Positions 8,722 to 17,907 are shown, counted from the first letter of the stretch. The stretch is DNA of 64,000 nucleotides from Methanobacteriota archaeon (GCA_016841625.1 JAENYU010000001.1:1-64000); one strand, 5' to 3'. The notes: generated by a model not told the origin, from the sequence alone. Numbers and translations are program-made.

Positions 8722-10032
8722 TTGAGTGCTATCAAACTTGATAAACTACCTGAAAAGGTAATTTTACCCCTAAAACAGCATGATGGGATTGCATGTGCCC
8801 CTCTGGTCAAGAAAGGTGAAGAAGTTGTCATTGGCCAGAAAATCGGGGACTGCGAGGGAAGCGACCTCGCTTACGTTCATTCCCCTTACTGTGGGACTGT
8901 GGAATCCGTTGTGGAGATGCCAAATCCCTCCGGGAAACGGGTCTTAAGCGTAATAATCAATCCTTTGGAGTGCGCTGACTCCGTCGATTTCGTCCCTGAA
9001 AAGGATGCATCCCCTTCAAGGTTACTGGAAATTATCAAGGAAGCGGGCATTGTCGAATACTATCAAAAGCCCACGTACCTTGCCCTGAAACCGGGAGAGA
9101 GGATCGACACCCTGATTATGAACGCGACCTTCCCCCTGATCGCCAACGCTTACCTGGATTCCCTTGACAAAGTTCTCGAAGGGTTCAGGCTTATGCTTGA
9201 AGCAGGCGGGATCTCGAGGGGTGCAATCGTAATCCGGGCAGACGACAAGGAGTCCATCAAGGCTTTCAAGAACGCGAAGGTTGATGGAAAGCCCCTGATC
9301 GTTGCCCCGATCATCGGAAAGAGGCACGCTGACTACTACTTCGAAGATTCGGAAGACGAAATCATAGTGCTGGCCGGAGGCAAGATAACCTATACCCCCA
9401 CAATGATGAACCTGCTCTCTGGGGATGTAATGGGCAGAAAGATCCCTCTTGGTTACAAACCTGCTGATGTGCATGTGGCAGTCTGTGGAGTAAAGTCAGC
9501 CAAAGCGGTATACGATGCCGTGTATGAAGGCAAGCCTTACCTTGAGAACGTGATCACGGTCTCGGGAGCGGTCAATCGCCCAGGAAGCGTACTCGTTAAG
9601 TTCGGGACCCCGATCAAGGATGTGGTCGAGGCCTGCGGTGGTTACAAAGGTGAGCCCGGAAAGGTCATTATCAACGGGACAAGGGTCGGAGTAGCCATTT
9701 ACAGTGACGAATCCCCGGTTGCCAAGGACACCACGGGAATTGTTGTCCAGACAAAGGACGAGGTTCTCAGGGACGTGTCGTCTGCCTGTATTCACTGTGC
9801 CCGCTGTGTGGACATCTGTCCCATGAACCTGCTTCCGGGCAGGATTGCGGTCATGGCGGACCAGGGCATGTACGAGAAATGCGGAGAATACTATGCACTG
9901 AGTTGCATTGAGTGTGGAGACTGTGCAGCAGTCTGTCCTGCAAAGAAGCACCTTGTCCAGCTCATCCGCTTCTCCAAGCTCCAGCTTCTGGAAATGTGTG
10001 CGGAAACTGAACCTGCGGAGGTGACAGAATGA
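8722..10032 (+). CDS. rnfC: Rnf complex subunit RnfC
   Basis: A 436-residue soluble subunit that receives electrons from reduced ferredoxin. N-terminal sandwich-hybrid region (about 1-110), a Rossmann-like domain with GKRHADYYFEDSEDE, a SLBB-type region (VSGAVNRPGSVLVKFGTPI), and two [4Fe-4S] motifs near the end: CIHCARCVDICP and CIECGDCAAVCP. The start is a TTG at 8722 behind a strong ribosome binding site AAGGAGGTGG (8706-8715). The stop overlaps the rnfD start in an ATGA. Confidence 0.95.
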   Translation: MSAIKLDKLPEKVILPLKQHDGIACAPLVKKGEEVVIGQKIGDCEGSDLAYVHSPYCGTVESVVEMPNPSGKRVLSVIINPLECADSVDFVPEKDASPSRLLEIIKEAGIVEYYQKPTYLALKPGERIDTLIMNATFPLIANAYLDSLDKVLEGFRLMLEAGGISRGAIVIRADDKESIKAFKNAKVDGKPLIVAPIIGKRHADYYFEDSEDEIIVLAGGKITYTPTMMNLLSGDVMGRKIPLGYKPADVHVAVCGVKSAKAVYDAVYEGKPYLENVITVSGAVNRPGSVLVKFGTPIKDVVEACGGYKGEPGKVIINGTRVGVAIYSDESPVAKDTTGIVVQTKDEVLRDVSSACIHCARCVDICPMNLLPGRIAVMADQGMYEKCGEYYALSCIECGDCAAVCPAKKHLVQLIRFSKLQLLEMCAETEPAEVTE

Positions 10033-10895
10033 CAACCTTTACGGTATCTCCTCCCCCACACAGAAGATCGAAAATCTCTATCAAGACTCTCATGTGGGGC
10101 AGGGTCGCTGCCCTTGTGCCTATAAGCCTGGCTGCGATTTATTTCTTCGGATTCGCTGCACTCGGTAATATAGCTGCTTCCATTTTAGGTGCAGTAATTA
10201 TCGAGTTCGCTATTGAAAAAGCGTTTAAATACGAGTTAACGATATTGGACGGAAACGCTGTTTACATCGGGCTTTTACTGGCTCTTATCTGCCCGCCGAC
10301 ACTGCCTGCCTGGATGATCTTCTTAGCGGCTATGTTTGCGGTAGGAATCGGGAAGCATGCGTTCGGAGGAATTGGGTCCTACGTTTTCCATCCGGCACTT
10401 GCAGCCTGGGTTTTCTTGAGTCTTTCCTGGGCTCAGGACATGCTCCCGGGAACTACCCCGATTACCAGCAGTTTTTCGGATATGATGCTTGAAACCGGAG
10501 CTGGATTCCTGGGAGAAGTTTCCCCGATTCTTGTGCTCCTCACCGGAGTTGCACTCATAGCCATGAAACTTGTTGAGTGGAGGATCCCGGTCACTTATTT
10601 CCTGACAACGGTCATTCTGGCCACGCTTCTCGGGGACCCTCTCTCCTATGTGATAACCGGAACCTTCCTCCTCGGAGTGCTCTTCTTTGCAACCGAGACC
10701 GTGACGACTCCGGTTACCAAGAACGGAAGAATCATCTACGGAATCCTTTGCGGTGTCCTGACAGTACTCTACGGATACTTCTCGGGCAACTATGTGTGGG
10801 GTACCCTGTATGCACTCCTGCTCTCCAACGCAATAGCTCCGTACATTGAAGTTAATACTCTTCCAAAGCCCGTGGGAGGTGTGGCACATGAGTGA
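10029..10895 (+). CDS. rnfD: Rnf complex membrane subunit RnfD
   Basis: A 288-residue integral membrane protein of the RnfD/NqrB family with eight to nine spans. The usual covalent-FMN region lies near residues 150-180, although the Thr of the SGAT-type motif is not obvious here (PITSSFSDMMLETGAG is the nearest stretch). Conserved glycine-rich parts GIGKHAFGGIGSYVFHPA and LLGDPLSYVITGTFLLG support the family. Start ATG overlaps rnfC by 4 nt. It carries electrons through the membrane together with RnfG. Confidence 0.93.
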   Translation: MTTFTVSPPPHRRSKISIKTLMWGRVAALVPISLAAIYFFGFAALGNIAASILGAVIIEFAIEKAFKYELTILDGNAVYIGLLLALICPPTLPAWMIFLAAMFAVGIGKHAFGGIGSYVFHPALAAWVFLSLSWAQDMLPGTTPITSSFSDMMLETGAGFLGEVSPILVLLTGVALIAMKLVEWRIPVTYFLTTVILATLLGDPLSYVITGTFLLGVLFFATETVTTPVTKNGRIIYGILCGVLTVLYGYFSGNYVWGTLYALLLSNAIAPYIEVNTLPKPVGGVAHE

Positions 10896-11454
10896 TAACA
10901 AGGAAGTAGTACAAGTTATTGTAGCAATGGTCCTGATTTCTGCTGTTGCGGCTGCTGCGCTTGCAGCGACCTATACTCCCACCCAGGAAGCGTTAAAACT
11001 CTTACAGGCAGAGCAGCAGAAAGAGGCAATGAAGGCTATCCTCCCGGCAGCAGCGGATTTTGAGTCTGTAACCGGGGACCAGGTAGACGACGAAGGAAAC
11101 CCGGTAGTGCTCTACTACCGTGGAGTTGATTCCTCAGGCAATATTGTAGGATATGCGGTCAAGAGGAATCAGGTAGGTGCCCAGGGTACTATCCAGCTGC
11201 TTGCCGGAGTTTCGGCGGATTTCAACACAATAACGGGAGTGCAAGTGTTGAAGCATTCCGAAACGCCCGGTCTCGGAGCCCTGATTGTCACCCCTGAATT
11301 CCGGGGACAGTTCGCGGACAAGCCGTTGTCTGACGTAAGCCTGAAGAGTAATGGTGGACAGATCGATGCCCTTACCGGAGCCACGATCTCCTCACAGGCT
11401 GTGGTGGACGCCCTGCATAGTGCAGTGGATTACGCAGCCGCACAGGAGGGTTGA
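10888..11454 (+). CDS. rnfG: Rnf complex flavoprotein RnfG
   Basis: Start at ATG 10888, behind GGGAGGTG (10874-10881), overlapping rnfD by 8 nt; the product is about 188 residues. One N-terminal membrane anchor (VIVAMVLISAVAAAALAATY) is followed by an FMN-binding domain. The motif DALTGATISSQAVVDAL near the C-terminus holds the Thr that accepts FMN from ApbE. GLGALIVTPEFRGQF is another family signature. It faces the outside and is expected to hand electrons to MmcA. Confidence 0.94.
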   Translation: MSDNKEVVQVIVAMVLISAVAAAALAATYTPTQEALKLLQAEQQKEAMKAILPAAADFESVTGDQVDDEGNPVVLYYRGVDSSGNIVGYAVKRNQVGAQGTIQLLAGVSADFNTITGVQVLKHSETPGLGALIVTPEFRGQFADKPLSDVSLKSNGGQIDALTGATISSQAVVDALHSAVDYAAAQEG

Positions 11455-11456
11455 AC

Positions 11457-12074
11457 ATGAATCCGTTAAGTGAATTTATACGTGGAATTACCAAGGACAA
11501 CCCGACCTTCGGGCTCGTGCTTGGGCTCTGTCCGACCCTTGCGGTCACGACATCTGTGGAAAACGGGATCGGAATGGCCCTGGGAACCCTGTTTGTGCTG
11601 GTTGGCTCAAACGTGATGGTCTCTGCAATCCGGAACCATATCCCCGGAGCAGTCCGGCTTCCCATTGAAATCATTGTCATTGCAACCTTCGTTACGATCG
11701 TTGACATGGTAATGGAAGCGTTTACGCCGGCTTTGTACGAATCGCTCGGTGTGTTCATTCCCCTTATCGTGGTCAACTGTATTGTTATCGGAAGGGCTGA
11801 AGCCTATGCCCTGAAGAATGGGGTCTTTTACTCAACCATTGATGCCTTTGGTGAGGGTACTGGTTTCCTGCTCGTGCTGGTGCTTATCGGAGGTATCCGT
11901 GAATTCTTTGGGACCGGTATCATCGACCCGTTCGGGATCACAGTGATCAATGCGAGTGCAGTCATGAACCCTGCAATGTTCATGATCCTGTCTCCGGGGG
12001 CCTTCCTTACAATCTCAGTGCTGATGACTTTCGTGAACTATCGCAAGCAGCAGAAAGCTGCAAAGGGTGGTTAA
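11457..12074 (+). CDS. rnfE: Rnf complex membrane subunit RnfE
   Basis: A 205-residue membrane protein with six spans and the conserved NPTFGLVLGLCPTLAVTTS and IVVNCIVIGRAEAYA stretches. In the RnfA/RnfE pair the Cys in these repeated motifs bind an intramembrane iron-sulfur centre. ATG 11457 is preferred over TTG 11451 because AGGAGGG (11443-11449) is correctly spaced for it. Confidence 0.94.
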   Translation: MNPLSEFIRGITKDNPTFGLVLGLCPTLAVTTSVENGIGMALGTLFVLVGSNVMVSAIRNHIPGAVRLPIEIIVIATFVTIVDMVMEAFTPALYESLGVFIPLIVVNCIVIGRAEAYALKNGVFYSTIDAFGEGTGFLLVLVLIGGIREFFGTGIIDPFGITVINASAVMNPAMFMILSPGAFLTISVLMTFVNYRKQQKAAKGG

Positions 12075-12075
12075 A

Positions 12076-12669
12076 ATGGTGGAAAAGGCCTTATTTACAA
12101 TCATGCTTGAAGGAGTGTTCGTCAAGAACTTCCTTCTCATCCAGTTCCTGGGTCTATGTTCCTTCGTGGGTGTGACCAAGGATGTTAAAAGCGCTACCGG
12201 GATGTCAGGAGCTGTGGTCTTTGTCTTGGCGATGTCCGCAACCGTATCCTTTGCGCTGTTTAATTTCGTGTTAGTACCCCTTAAGCTGGAGTTCCTGCGG
12301 ACCATCGCCTTTATTGTGGTTATCGCAGCGCTCGTGCAGCTTGTGGAGTTCATCGTAAGAAAGCACGTGCCTGCACTCTACCGTTCGCTTGGTATCTACC
12401 TGCCCCTGATCACCACCAACTGTGCGGTGCTCGGTGCGGTGCTCCTTAACGTCATGAATGACTACAACTTCGTCCAGAGCGTTACTTTCGGAGTTGCAGC
12501 AGGGCTCGGGTACACCGTTGCCATGCTCATGATGGCTGGAATCCGCGAACGGAGTAACATCGTAAACGTGCCGAAGGCTGTGGGCAGAGGCGTTACATAC
12601 GCTTTCTTCGTTGCAACGATCATGTCCATGTCCTTCGTGAACTTCTTCGGGGTGATCCCGCTTGAATGA
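12076..12669 (+). CDS. rnfA: Rnf complex membrane subunit RnfA
   Basis: About 197 residues, paralogous to RnfE, with six membrane spans and the paired Cys motifs NFLLIQFLGLCSFVGVT and LITTNCAVLGAVLLN. The start ATG at 12076 lies just after the rnfE stop; an in-frame GTG at 12067 would overlap rnfE. Forms the membrane core with RnfE. Confidence 0.93.
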   Translation: MVEKALFTIMLEGVFVKNFLLIQFLGLCSFVGVTKDVKSATGMSGAVVFVLAMSATVSFALFNFVLVPLKLEFLRTIAFIVVIAALVQLVEFIVRKHVPALYRSLGIYLPLITTNCAVLGAVLLNVMNDYNFVQSVTFGVAAGLGYTVAMLMMAGIRERSNIVNVPKAVGRGVTYAFFVATIMSMSFVNFFGVIPLE

Positions 12670-13453
12670 TGTACTTATTAACTCCATAGCAGTTCTGGCG
12701 GGTCTCGGGTTTGCGGTCGGCGCAATGCTGGTCGCTGCTTCCAGGATCTTTAAGATCGATTCCAATCCCCTGATCGATGAGGTTGCTGAGCTCCTCCCCG
12801 GAGCAAACTGCGGTGGCTGTGGGTTTGCAGGCTGTGCAGCCTGTGCTGAAGCCATTGTCGAGAGCGGCGCTCCCGTTAACAGCTGCCCCGTTGGTGGTTT
12901 TGAGACTGCAAAGGAAATCGGGGCTCTTATGGGCCAGGAAGTTTCTGAGTCCGAACCGGAGTACCCCTTTGTTCGCTGCAATGGCGGAAAGAGCTGTGTT
13001 ACCCTTTATGATTATGAAGGAGTGGACGGTTGTAAGGCTGCTCTGATGCTCTGTGACTCCAGAAAGGGCTGTACCTATGGCTGTCTCGGGCTCGGGACCT
13101 GTGTCCGTGCTTGCAAGTTCGATGCTCTGTCCATGGGGGAAGACGGCTTCCCGCATGTGAACAAGAACCTCTGTACAAGCTGTGGAAACTGTATCGCAGC
13201 CTGCCCGAACGAAATCCTAACTTTTGCACCGGACACCCAAAAGGTCCATGTGCTCTGTCGCTCCCACGACAAGGGTAAGCAGGTCAAGGCAGTCTGTGAA
13301 AACGGCTGTATCGGCTGTAAGAAATGTGAAAAGGAATGCCCGGCAGATGCTATCAAGGTTACGGATTTCCTGGCTGAAATCGACCAGGAGAAGTGTACCG
13401 CCTGTGGCGCCTGTGCCGCGGTCTGCCCGCAGGGAATAATCGAGGTCCGGTAA
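12662..13453 (+). CDS. rnfB: Rnf complex polyferredoxin subunit RnfB
   Basis: A 263-residue subunit starting at TTG 12662 and overlapping rnfA by 8 nt. An N-terminal membrane anchor (residues 5-27) is followed by the Cys cluster GANCGGCGFAGCAACAEA near residue 46. Further Cys-rich repeats follow: GTCVRACK, CTSCGNCIAACP, CIGCKKCEKECP and CTACGACAAVCP, indicating several [4Fe-4S] clusters. It is a ferredoxin-side entry point. The gene order C-D-G-E-A-B is the one known from Methanosarcina. Confidence 0.94.
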   Translation: MNDVLINSIAVLAGLGFAVGAMLVAASRIFKIDSNPLIDEVAELLPGANCGGCGFAGCAACAEAIVESGAPVNSCPVGGFETAKEIGALMGQEVSESEPEYPFVRCNGGKSCVTLYDYEGVDGCKAALMLCDSRKGCTYGCLGLGTCVRACKFDALSMGEDGFPHVNKNLCTSCGNCIAACPNEILTFAPDTQKVHVLCRSHDKGKQVKAVCENGCIGCKKCEKECPADAIKVTDFLAEIDQEKCTACGACAAVCPQGIIEVR

Positions 13454-13509
13454 TCCCGGCCCGATTTTCCCTTTTGGCTTTGAAAACACTTTAACAAGAG
13501 GTGGAAAGT

Positions 13510-13845
13510 ATGTCCTACAAGACTTCCATTGGCTTACCTGAAAACATCGTGGCGGCTCTCACTTATCTGGGTGGGTGGCTCTCCGGGTTTTTGTTCTTGC
13601 TCCTTGAGCGCAATAACAAATTCGTCCGCTTCCACGCCATGCAGTCTATCCTGATCTTTATACCGTTTGCCCTATTTATCTTCCTGGTTGCGTGGATTCC
13701 GGTTATAGGCTGGGCCATTGCAGACGGCGTTGGAATGCCCGGATTACTGCTCATAGTGATCCCCGCATACATGGCGTTCAGGGGCTCAAAGTTCAAGATC
13801 CCCATCATCGGGAAGATCGCTTACGACTTTGCCTACGGTGAATAA
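13510..13845 (+). CDS. Small membrane protein at the end of the rnf operon (DUF4870-like)
   Basis: A 111-residue protein with three membrane spans and charged loops (LERNNKFVRFHAMQS). The LPENIVAALTYLGGWLSGFLF start resembles the DUF4870/Tic20-like family. Start ATG 13510 lies behind AGAGGTGG. It is the last gene before the terminator and matches the extra small gene known downstream of rnfB in M. acetivorans. An assembly or stabilising role in Rnf is inference. Confidence 0.85.
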   Translation: MSYKTSIGLPENIVAALTYLGGWLSGFLFLLLERNNKFVRFHAMQSILIFIPFALFIFLVAWIPVIGWAIADGVGMPGLLLIVIPAYMAFRGSKFKIPIIGKIAYDFAYGE

Positions 13846-13872
13846 AGATAAACAGATTTAATCTGAGAATTC

Positions 13873-13916
13873 GAATTGTCCTTTTCAAGGGCAATTCCTC
13901 TTCTTTTCTTTTTTTT
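13873..13916 (+). terminator. Terminator of the mmcA-rnf operon
   Basis: GAATTGTCC (13873-13881) pairs with GGGCAATTC (13889-13897) with one G-T pair and a 7-nt loop. A pyrimidine tract ending in eight T follows. Confidence 0.85.
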
Positions 13917-13973
13917 GATTTACTCCTGATCGCTGTTTTTCTGCTTGGTTTTCTTGAGTTTTTCTATCTTTCC

Positions 13974-14141
13974 TGGATCATTACCGGGCTTCGCGGCGGA
14001 AACCTGCTTTTCCACCTCAGGAAGCTGCAGGATTCAGGGACGGTTTTGCAGCGGAAAGAATGGGGAGACTATGTCATAAGCGATAAAGGATACCAGATTT
14101 TGAAAATGGTCGTAGAGTGTCATTTCCGGTTGATTTTGTGA
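13974..14141 (+). pseudogene. Remnant of a winged-helix regulator
   Basis: An open frame without a start codon encodes about 55 residues beginning WIITGLRGGNLLFHL, continuing RKLQDSGTVLQRKEWGDYV and ISDKGYQILKMV, then TGA at 14139-14141. This has the helix, wing and Lys-Gly-Tyr pattern of Methanosarcina winged-helix (ArsR/MarR-like) DNA-binding domains. The N-terminal half is missing and the sequence upstream is the T-tract of the rnf terminator. The remaining gap to 14388 holds one hairpin (14296-14314). Confidence 0.6.
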
Positions 14142-14295
14142 AATTGTTGAAAAAAGATAAATGTGAACTCCTGACCTCGTATTAATCCTGAATTGAGCCT
14201 GAGTAACTGCAATTCACCTTGCTGGGACGTCCCTGTCCCGGGTGCAAGCTCGGCATTCCTTTTCACTTTTTTATCCTTTTTTTAAAGAGAACCGC

Positions 14296-14314
14296 CAGAC
14301 AAGCTGGTGGAGCC
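14296..14314. repeat. Dispersed hairpin, copy 1
   Basis: CCGCCAG-ACAAG-CTGGTGG forms a 7-bp stem with one G-T pair. A near-identical hairpin with similar flanks (GGAG-CTTCC like) occurs at 51662-51680. It could be a mobile terminator-like element. Confidence 0.55.
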
Positions 14315-14388
14315 TTCCGTAATTTTCGGAAAATGCCCTTTTCGGGGCTAAGGGGACATTTCAACAGAGAACTCTTTTTGGGGAAAAA

Positions 14389-15441
14389 TCATTCCTCTGT
14401 AACTGCCTCGTACAGTTTTCTCCTTTTTGGGGGCATGGCTTCAAGGTATTCTTTTGCTTCTTCGGGAGAAACTGCCCTGCGGGTCCCGTCGGGCTCCTGT
14501 ATGACCACGCCGCCTTCTTTGAGCATCCTGTAGCGCTCTTTCCTTACTTCCTTATCCGGGTGGCAAACGAGCTGGCAGTTGGAACAGGTGTATTCCAGCC
14601 TGTACCCCGGAATCTGCGAGACAAAAAATCCGCCTTTGACCTTCGGTCTTCCGAGGTACGCTTGCAGAGCAGAAAGCTGTGCAGCGGGAATATCTTCGTC
14701 TTTTTCTGGAATCTCAAAGCGCGCCGGAGACCAGGTGGACCATTTTCCTGAAGGGTTCAGGCCTGACATTCCTCCGCAGAAATAGCCGCAGCGGGCATAG
14801 CTTCTTCGCTTCCCGTAACTGAACTCTCTTTCCCCCAGAGTAACCGTGACCTTTTCAACGGGGTCCACGAATCCGGAGGAACAGACTGAAAGGCAGAGCT
14901 TACACCCGTCACAGTAGTTTTCTTCTTCCGGCAGGGGGTCTGTCGGGACAAGTTCTGCATCCGTGACAACTGAGGCCAGAGCAATCGCAGACCCGTATTC
15001 CTTCGTAATAATGTGTCCGGAATACCCGAAGTATCCGATACCTGAACGGACTGCCAGGTACCTGTGGGAAATCGGGGGTTTCATGTCCATAGGTCCGTTT
15101 TCGCTGTCCGTCCTGTACACGAAATTTGCTCCCTGGGGCACAGCTTTGTATCCAAGCTGCTGCAGGAACCCCGCCATTTCAAGGGCTATCCCGTTGGCAA
15201 GGGTGGTGGTCCGTAATTTGTTGGTTTCAAGGGATTTATGGTCCTCTTTTTTAAAGTAAGGGTCAATAAGGCTCTGGTCAAAAGCCAGAGCAAAACAGAT
15301 AGCTGACTTTGCTTCAGGCAGAACATAGGTCAGGTCGGCAGACGGAGGGCCGCCTGCAAGTGTTTCAGTTGTTGCGATACCCACTTTGAAAGCTCCAAGG
15401 GTCAGAGCCATCTCTTTCAAGGCTTCGGTTAGTTCGTTCAT
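14389..15441 (-). CDS. QueG-like double [4Fe-4S] cluster protein
   Basis: About 350 residues, starting at ATG 15441 behind GAGGAA; a TTG at 15459 would add six residues but lies over that site. Residues about 10-160 resemble the N-terminal domain of epoxyqueuosine reductase-type proteins (RYLAVRSGIGYFGYSGHI). The cluster region has CDGCKLCLSVC near residue 190 and CSNCQLVCHP near 290, separated by CGYFCGG. Archaea do not make queuosine in the bacterial way, so the substrate is open; annotation as an Fe-S oxidoreductase related to QueG and reductive dehalogenases is safest. Monocistronic. Confidence 0.75.
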   Translation of the reverse strand: MNELTEALKEMALTLGAFKVGIATTETLAGGPPSADLTYVLPEAKSAICFALAFDQSLIDPYFKKEDHKSLETNKLRTTTLANGIALEMAGFLQQLGYKAVPQGANFVYRTDSENGPMDMKPPISHRYLAVRSGIGYFGYSGHIITKEYGSAIALASVVTDAELVPTDPLPEEENYCDGCKLCLSVCSSGFVDPVEKVTVTLGEREFSYGKRRSYARCGYFCGGMSGLNPSGKWSTWSPARFEIPEKDEDIPAAQLSALQAYLGRPKVKGGFFVSQIPGYRLEYTCSNCQLVCHPDKEVRKERYRMLKEGGVVIQEPDGTRRAVSPEEAKEYLEAMPPKRRKLYEAVTEE

Positions 15442-15664
15442 TTTCGATTCCTCAAACAAGTTTAAGAGGCATATAATGTTTACAATGTAATTTATGCAAG
15501 GTTATTCATATATATTTAATCGTCACTGGAGTATACAAACTGGCCGCAGGTATAGTCTGATAACCTTTTGCCATCAGCTTTTCACACTGTTTTTCTAAAT
15601 ACGTCTCTCCTGAATTTGGAAACATCAGGGTGAAAAACGTAAAATAAATGTAAAAGAAAAGTTA

Positions 15665-15716
15665 GTCCGCTTGAGCGAAGCGAAACGGACCGCGTACTCC
15701 CGAGGCGCAACTCGGG
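15665..15716 (-). terminator. Tandem terminator hairpins after the lipoprotein gene
   Basis: On the minus strand CCCGAG-TTGCGC-CTCGGG (15716-15699) directly follows the stop. GTCCG...CGGAC (15690-15665) then ends in TAACTTTTCTTTTA. Confidence 0.65.
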
Positions 15717-15718
15717 TT

Positions 15719-16591
15719 TTACGCAATTACTACCCCGTATTTCACGAATACCAGTGCAAAAGCCTGCCTCATTTCTTCTGCTACCTTTTTCGTTTCTTCC
15801 GCGTCATTTAAGGTTGCAGCGGTTTCCAGTTCGTGGATTTTCAACTCCACGGCTCCAAGGCTTGCTTCGTAGTTTTCGTCCGCAGTTTCGGGAGGCTCGG
15901 CGGAAGCTACGGCTTCCCACCTGATTTCGAGTTCGGGAATGAGGGTCACTACCGAAACGGTGTCATTTTCATTTGTGGCATCAACTGCGATTTCCATTAT
16001 CGTGTGGAAGTCGGTCAGGCGGTCGCCCATAAGGTTGATTCCGTTTCTCCGGTGCAGTTCCAGGAAAAGGTCCCGCATGGGTTCCAGAGCTTCATGGGCT
16101 GCTTCGATATCGTTTTTCCGGAGATATTCTCTGGAACTTTTTGCTATTGTCAGGGCTTCATCGAGGGTATCGGGCCACTTTTCATCGGTAGCGTAGACGG
16201 CAGGCGGGTTTTCTGCATATTTTGCCTTTATCGTTTCCAGGTCTTCTACGAGACCGTCAAGGGCTTCCTCTGACGCATTATAGTCTTTCTTGCTGGTCGA
16301 GACCAGGGCTTTTACGTAATTGGAATTAGCACTCTGCATCAGGGCCTCGAATTCGGTGTCTCTGGCCTCGGGCTCTGCGCCTTCCCATGCTTCAGGTTCC
16401 TGACCTTCGGCATCCGTATCTGCCCCGGTTTCCGTATCGATCTCATCTCCTGTCTCTGTCTCTATTTCGGTCCCGGCTTCGTCTCCGTTTTCAGCTGCCC
16501 GGTCAGAGACACATCCCGCTCCGAAGCTTATAAGGGTCAGTACTATCAGGACGTATACAGGTAGGACGTATGCCGGTTTCTTTCGCTTTAT
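15719..16591 (-). CDS. Lipoprotein of unknown function with apparent AUA start
   Basis: The frame is open from a TAA at 16613-16615 to the stop at 15719. From 16591 it encodes about 290 residues: KRKKPAY, a hydrophobic segment and the lipobox ISFGAGC, then an acidic Glu/Thr/Asp linker, then a helical domain (residues about 85-290) of Glu/Asp-rich helices with NLMGDRLTDFHTIMEIAVDA. No ATG, GTG or TTG occurs in frame before the lipobox. GGGGGAG at 16603-16597 is spaced 5 nt from an ATA codon at 16591. The first ATG (16339) would remove the signal peptide and linker. Likely membrane-tethered; function unknown. Confidence 0.65.
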   Translation of the reverse strand: MKRKKPAYVLPVYVLIVLTLISFGAGCVSDRAAENGDEAGTEIETETGDEIDTETGADTDAEGQEPEAWEGAEPEARDTEFEALMQSANSNYVKALVSTSKKDYNASEEALDGLVEDLETIKAKYAENPPAVYATDEKWPDTLDEALTIAKSSREYLRKNDIEAAHEALEPMRDLFLELHRRNGINLMGDRLTDFHTIMEIAVDATNENDTVSVVTLIPELEIRWEAVASAEPPETADENYEASLGAVELKIHELETAATLNDAEETKKVAEEMRQAFALVFVKYGVVIA

Positions 16592-16820
16592 TGTTACTCC
16601 CCCACTCTCAATTTATGCACTTCTGTATTTTTCTCTAAATATTCTGTATTTTTTTTCATGTTTTCGTATTTTACTTTAGTGTATGTCTTTATTTATCGGA
16701 TGGAGTACAATTATAGTTGTTCTGGTCCGTGTTTTTTTCTTGTGATGTGGGCCCCGGGGAAACTCCCTCTTTCCTGCAATTTCCAAACATTCGAAAGGTT
16801 AAATATTATCTTCTACAATT

Positions 16821-17837
16821 ATGGTGCAAGCATTAATGGAGGACTTTACGATTAAAGAAGAGATCTGGATAGAAAAATACAGGCCCGTAAGGCTGGACCA
16901 GGTTGCCGGGCAGGACGAGACCATTGAGCGCCTGAAGTCTTACGTGGCAACGAAAAACCTTCCCCATCTCCTCTTTTCCGGGCCGCCTGGTGTGGGAAAG
17001 ACGGCTTCTGCAGTTTCTGTCGCCAGGGAAATTTTCGGGGAAGATTTATGGCGTGAAAACTTCACAGAGCTCAATGCCTCGGACGAAAGGGGGATTGATG
17101 TTGTCAGGCACAAGATCAAAAATTTTGCAAAAACTGCACCCATAGGCGGGTCCGGTTTCAAGATCATCTTCCTGGACGAAGCCGATGCCCTTACCTCGGA
17201 CGCCCAGTCTGCCCTGCGGCGGACCATGGAGCGCTTTAGCAACAACTGTCGCTTCATCCTTTCCTGCAACTACTCTTCCAAGATCATCGAACCCATCCAG
17301 TCTCGCTGTGCTGTCTACAGGTTCAGGAGGCTCTCGGACGGGGCTATCCGGAAACGCCTGGAGTTCATTGCGGAAGAACAGGAGCTGCCCATCACCGAAG
17401 ACGGGTATGAAGCCCTCGTCTATGTGGCCCAGGGGGATATGAGAAAAGCAGTAAACTCCTTGCAGGCTGCTGCTTTCATCGACCGGGACCAGCCGATTTC
17501 CAGGGAGACTATCTACAGGACCACGGCAACCGCAAACCCGGAGGAGATCAAAGCCCTGATCGAAACCGCCCTTCTCGGGAATTTCAAGGCTGCCAAGAAG
17601 GAGCTCGACAGGCTGCTCTCTGAGGAAGGGCTCTCGGGAGAAGATATCGTGGGGCAGATCTACAGGGTTATTTCCGGCCTGGAAAACCGTGATATGCTGG
17701 ACCTCGGGCTTTCAGAGAGGCGCATCATCGATCTTGTGGACATCCTCGGAGAAATCGATTTCAGGCTCACTGAAGGGGCAAACGAAAAGATCCAGCTTGA
17801 AGCCCTGCTAGCACATTTTGCACTTTCCGGGGAATAA
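16821..17837 (+). CDS. rfcS: Replication factor C small subunit
   Basis: A 338-residue AAA+ clamp-loader subunit that loads PCNA at primer ends. Walker A GPPGVGKT near residue 53, Walker B FLDEADAL near 114, sensor 1 LSCNYSSKI, arginine finger SRC near 157, and the C-terminal collar domain from about 230. The start may instead be ATG 16836 (MEDFTIKEEIW): a TATA-like TTAAATATT at 16799-16807 lies so close that a transcript would begin near 16825-16830. Transcribed alone; the large subunit is not in this window. Confidence 0.95.
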   Translation: MVQALMEDFTIKEEIWIEKYRPVRLDQVAGQDETIERLKSYVATKNLPHLLFSGPPGVGKTASAVSVAREIFGEDLWRENFTELNASDERGIDVVRHKIKNFAKTAPIGGSGFKIIFLDEADALTSDAQSALRRTMERFSNNCRFILSCNYSSKIIEPIQSRCAVYRFRRLSDGAIRKRLEFIAEEQELPITEDGYEALVYVAQGDMRKAVNSLQAAAFIDRDQPISRETIYRTTATANPEEIKALIETALLGNFKAAKKELDRLLSEEGLSGEDIVGQIYRVISGLENRDMLDLGLSERRIIDLVDILGEIDFRLTEGANEKIQLEALLAHFALSGE

Positions 17838-17907
17838 ACCGGACTGGCAGGAAAATAAGCTAAACGGAAGTTCGGGAAAAGTTATCCTTTAATTATTGTT
17901 GGTGAAA

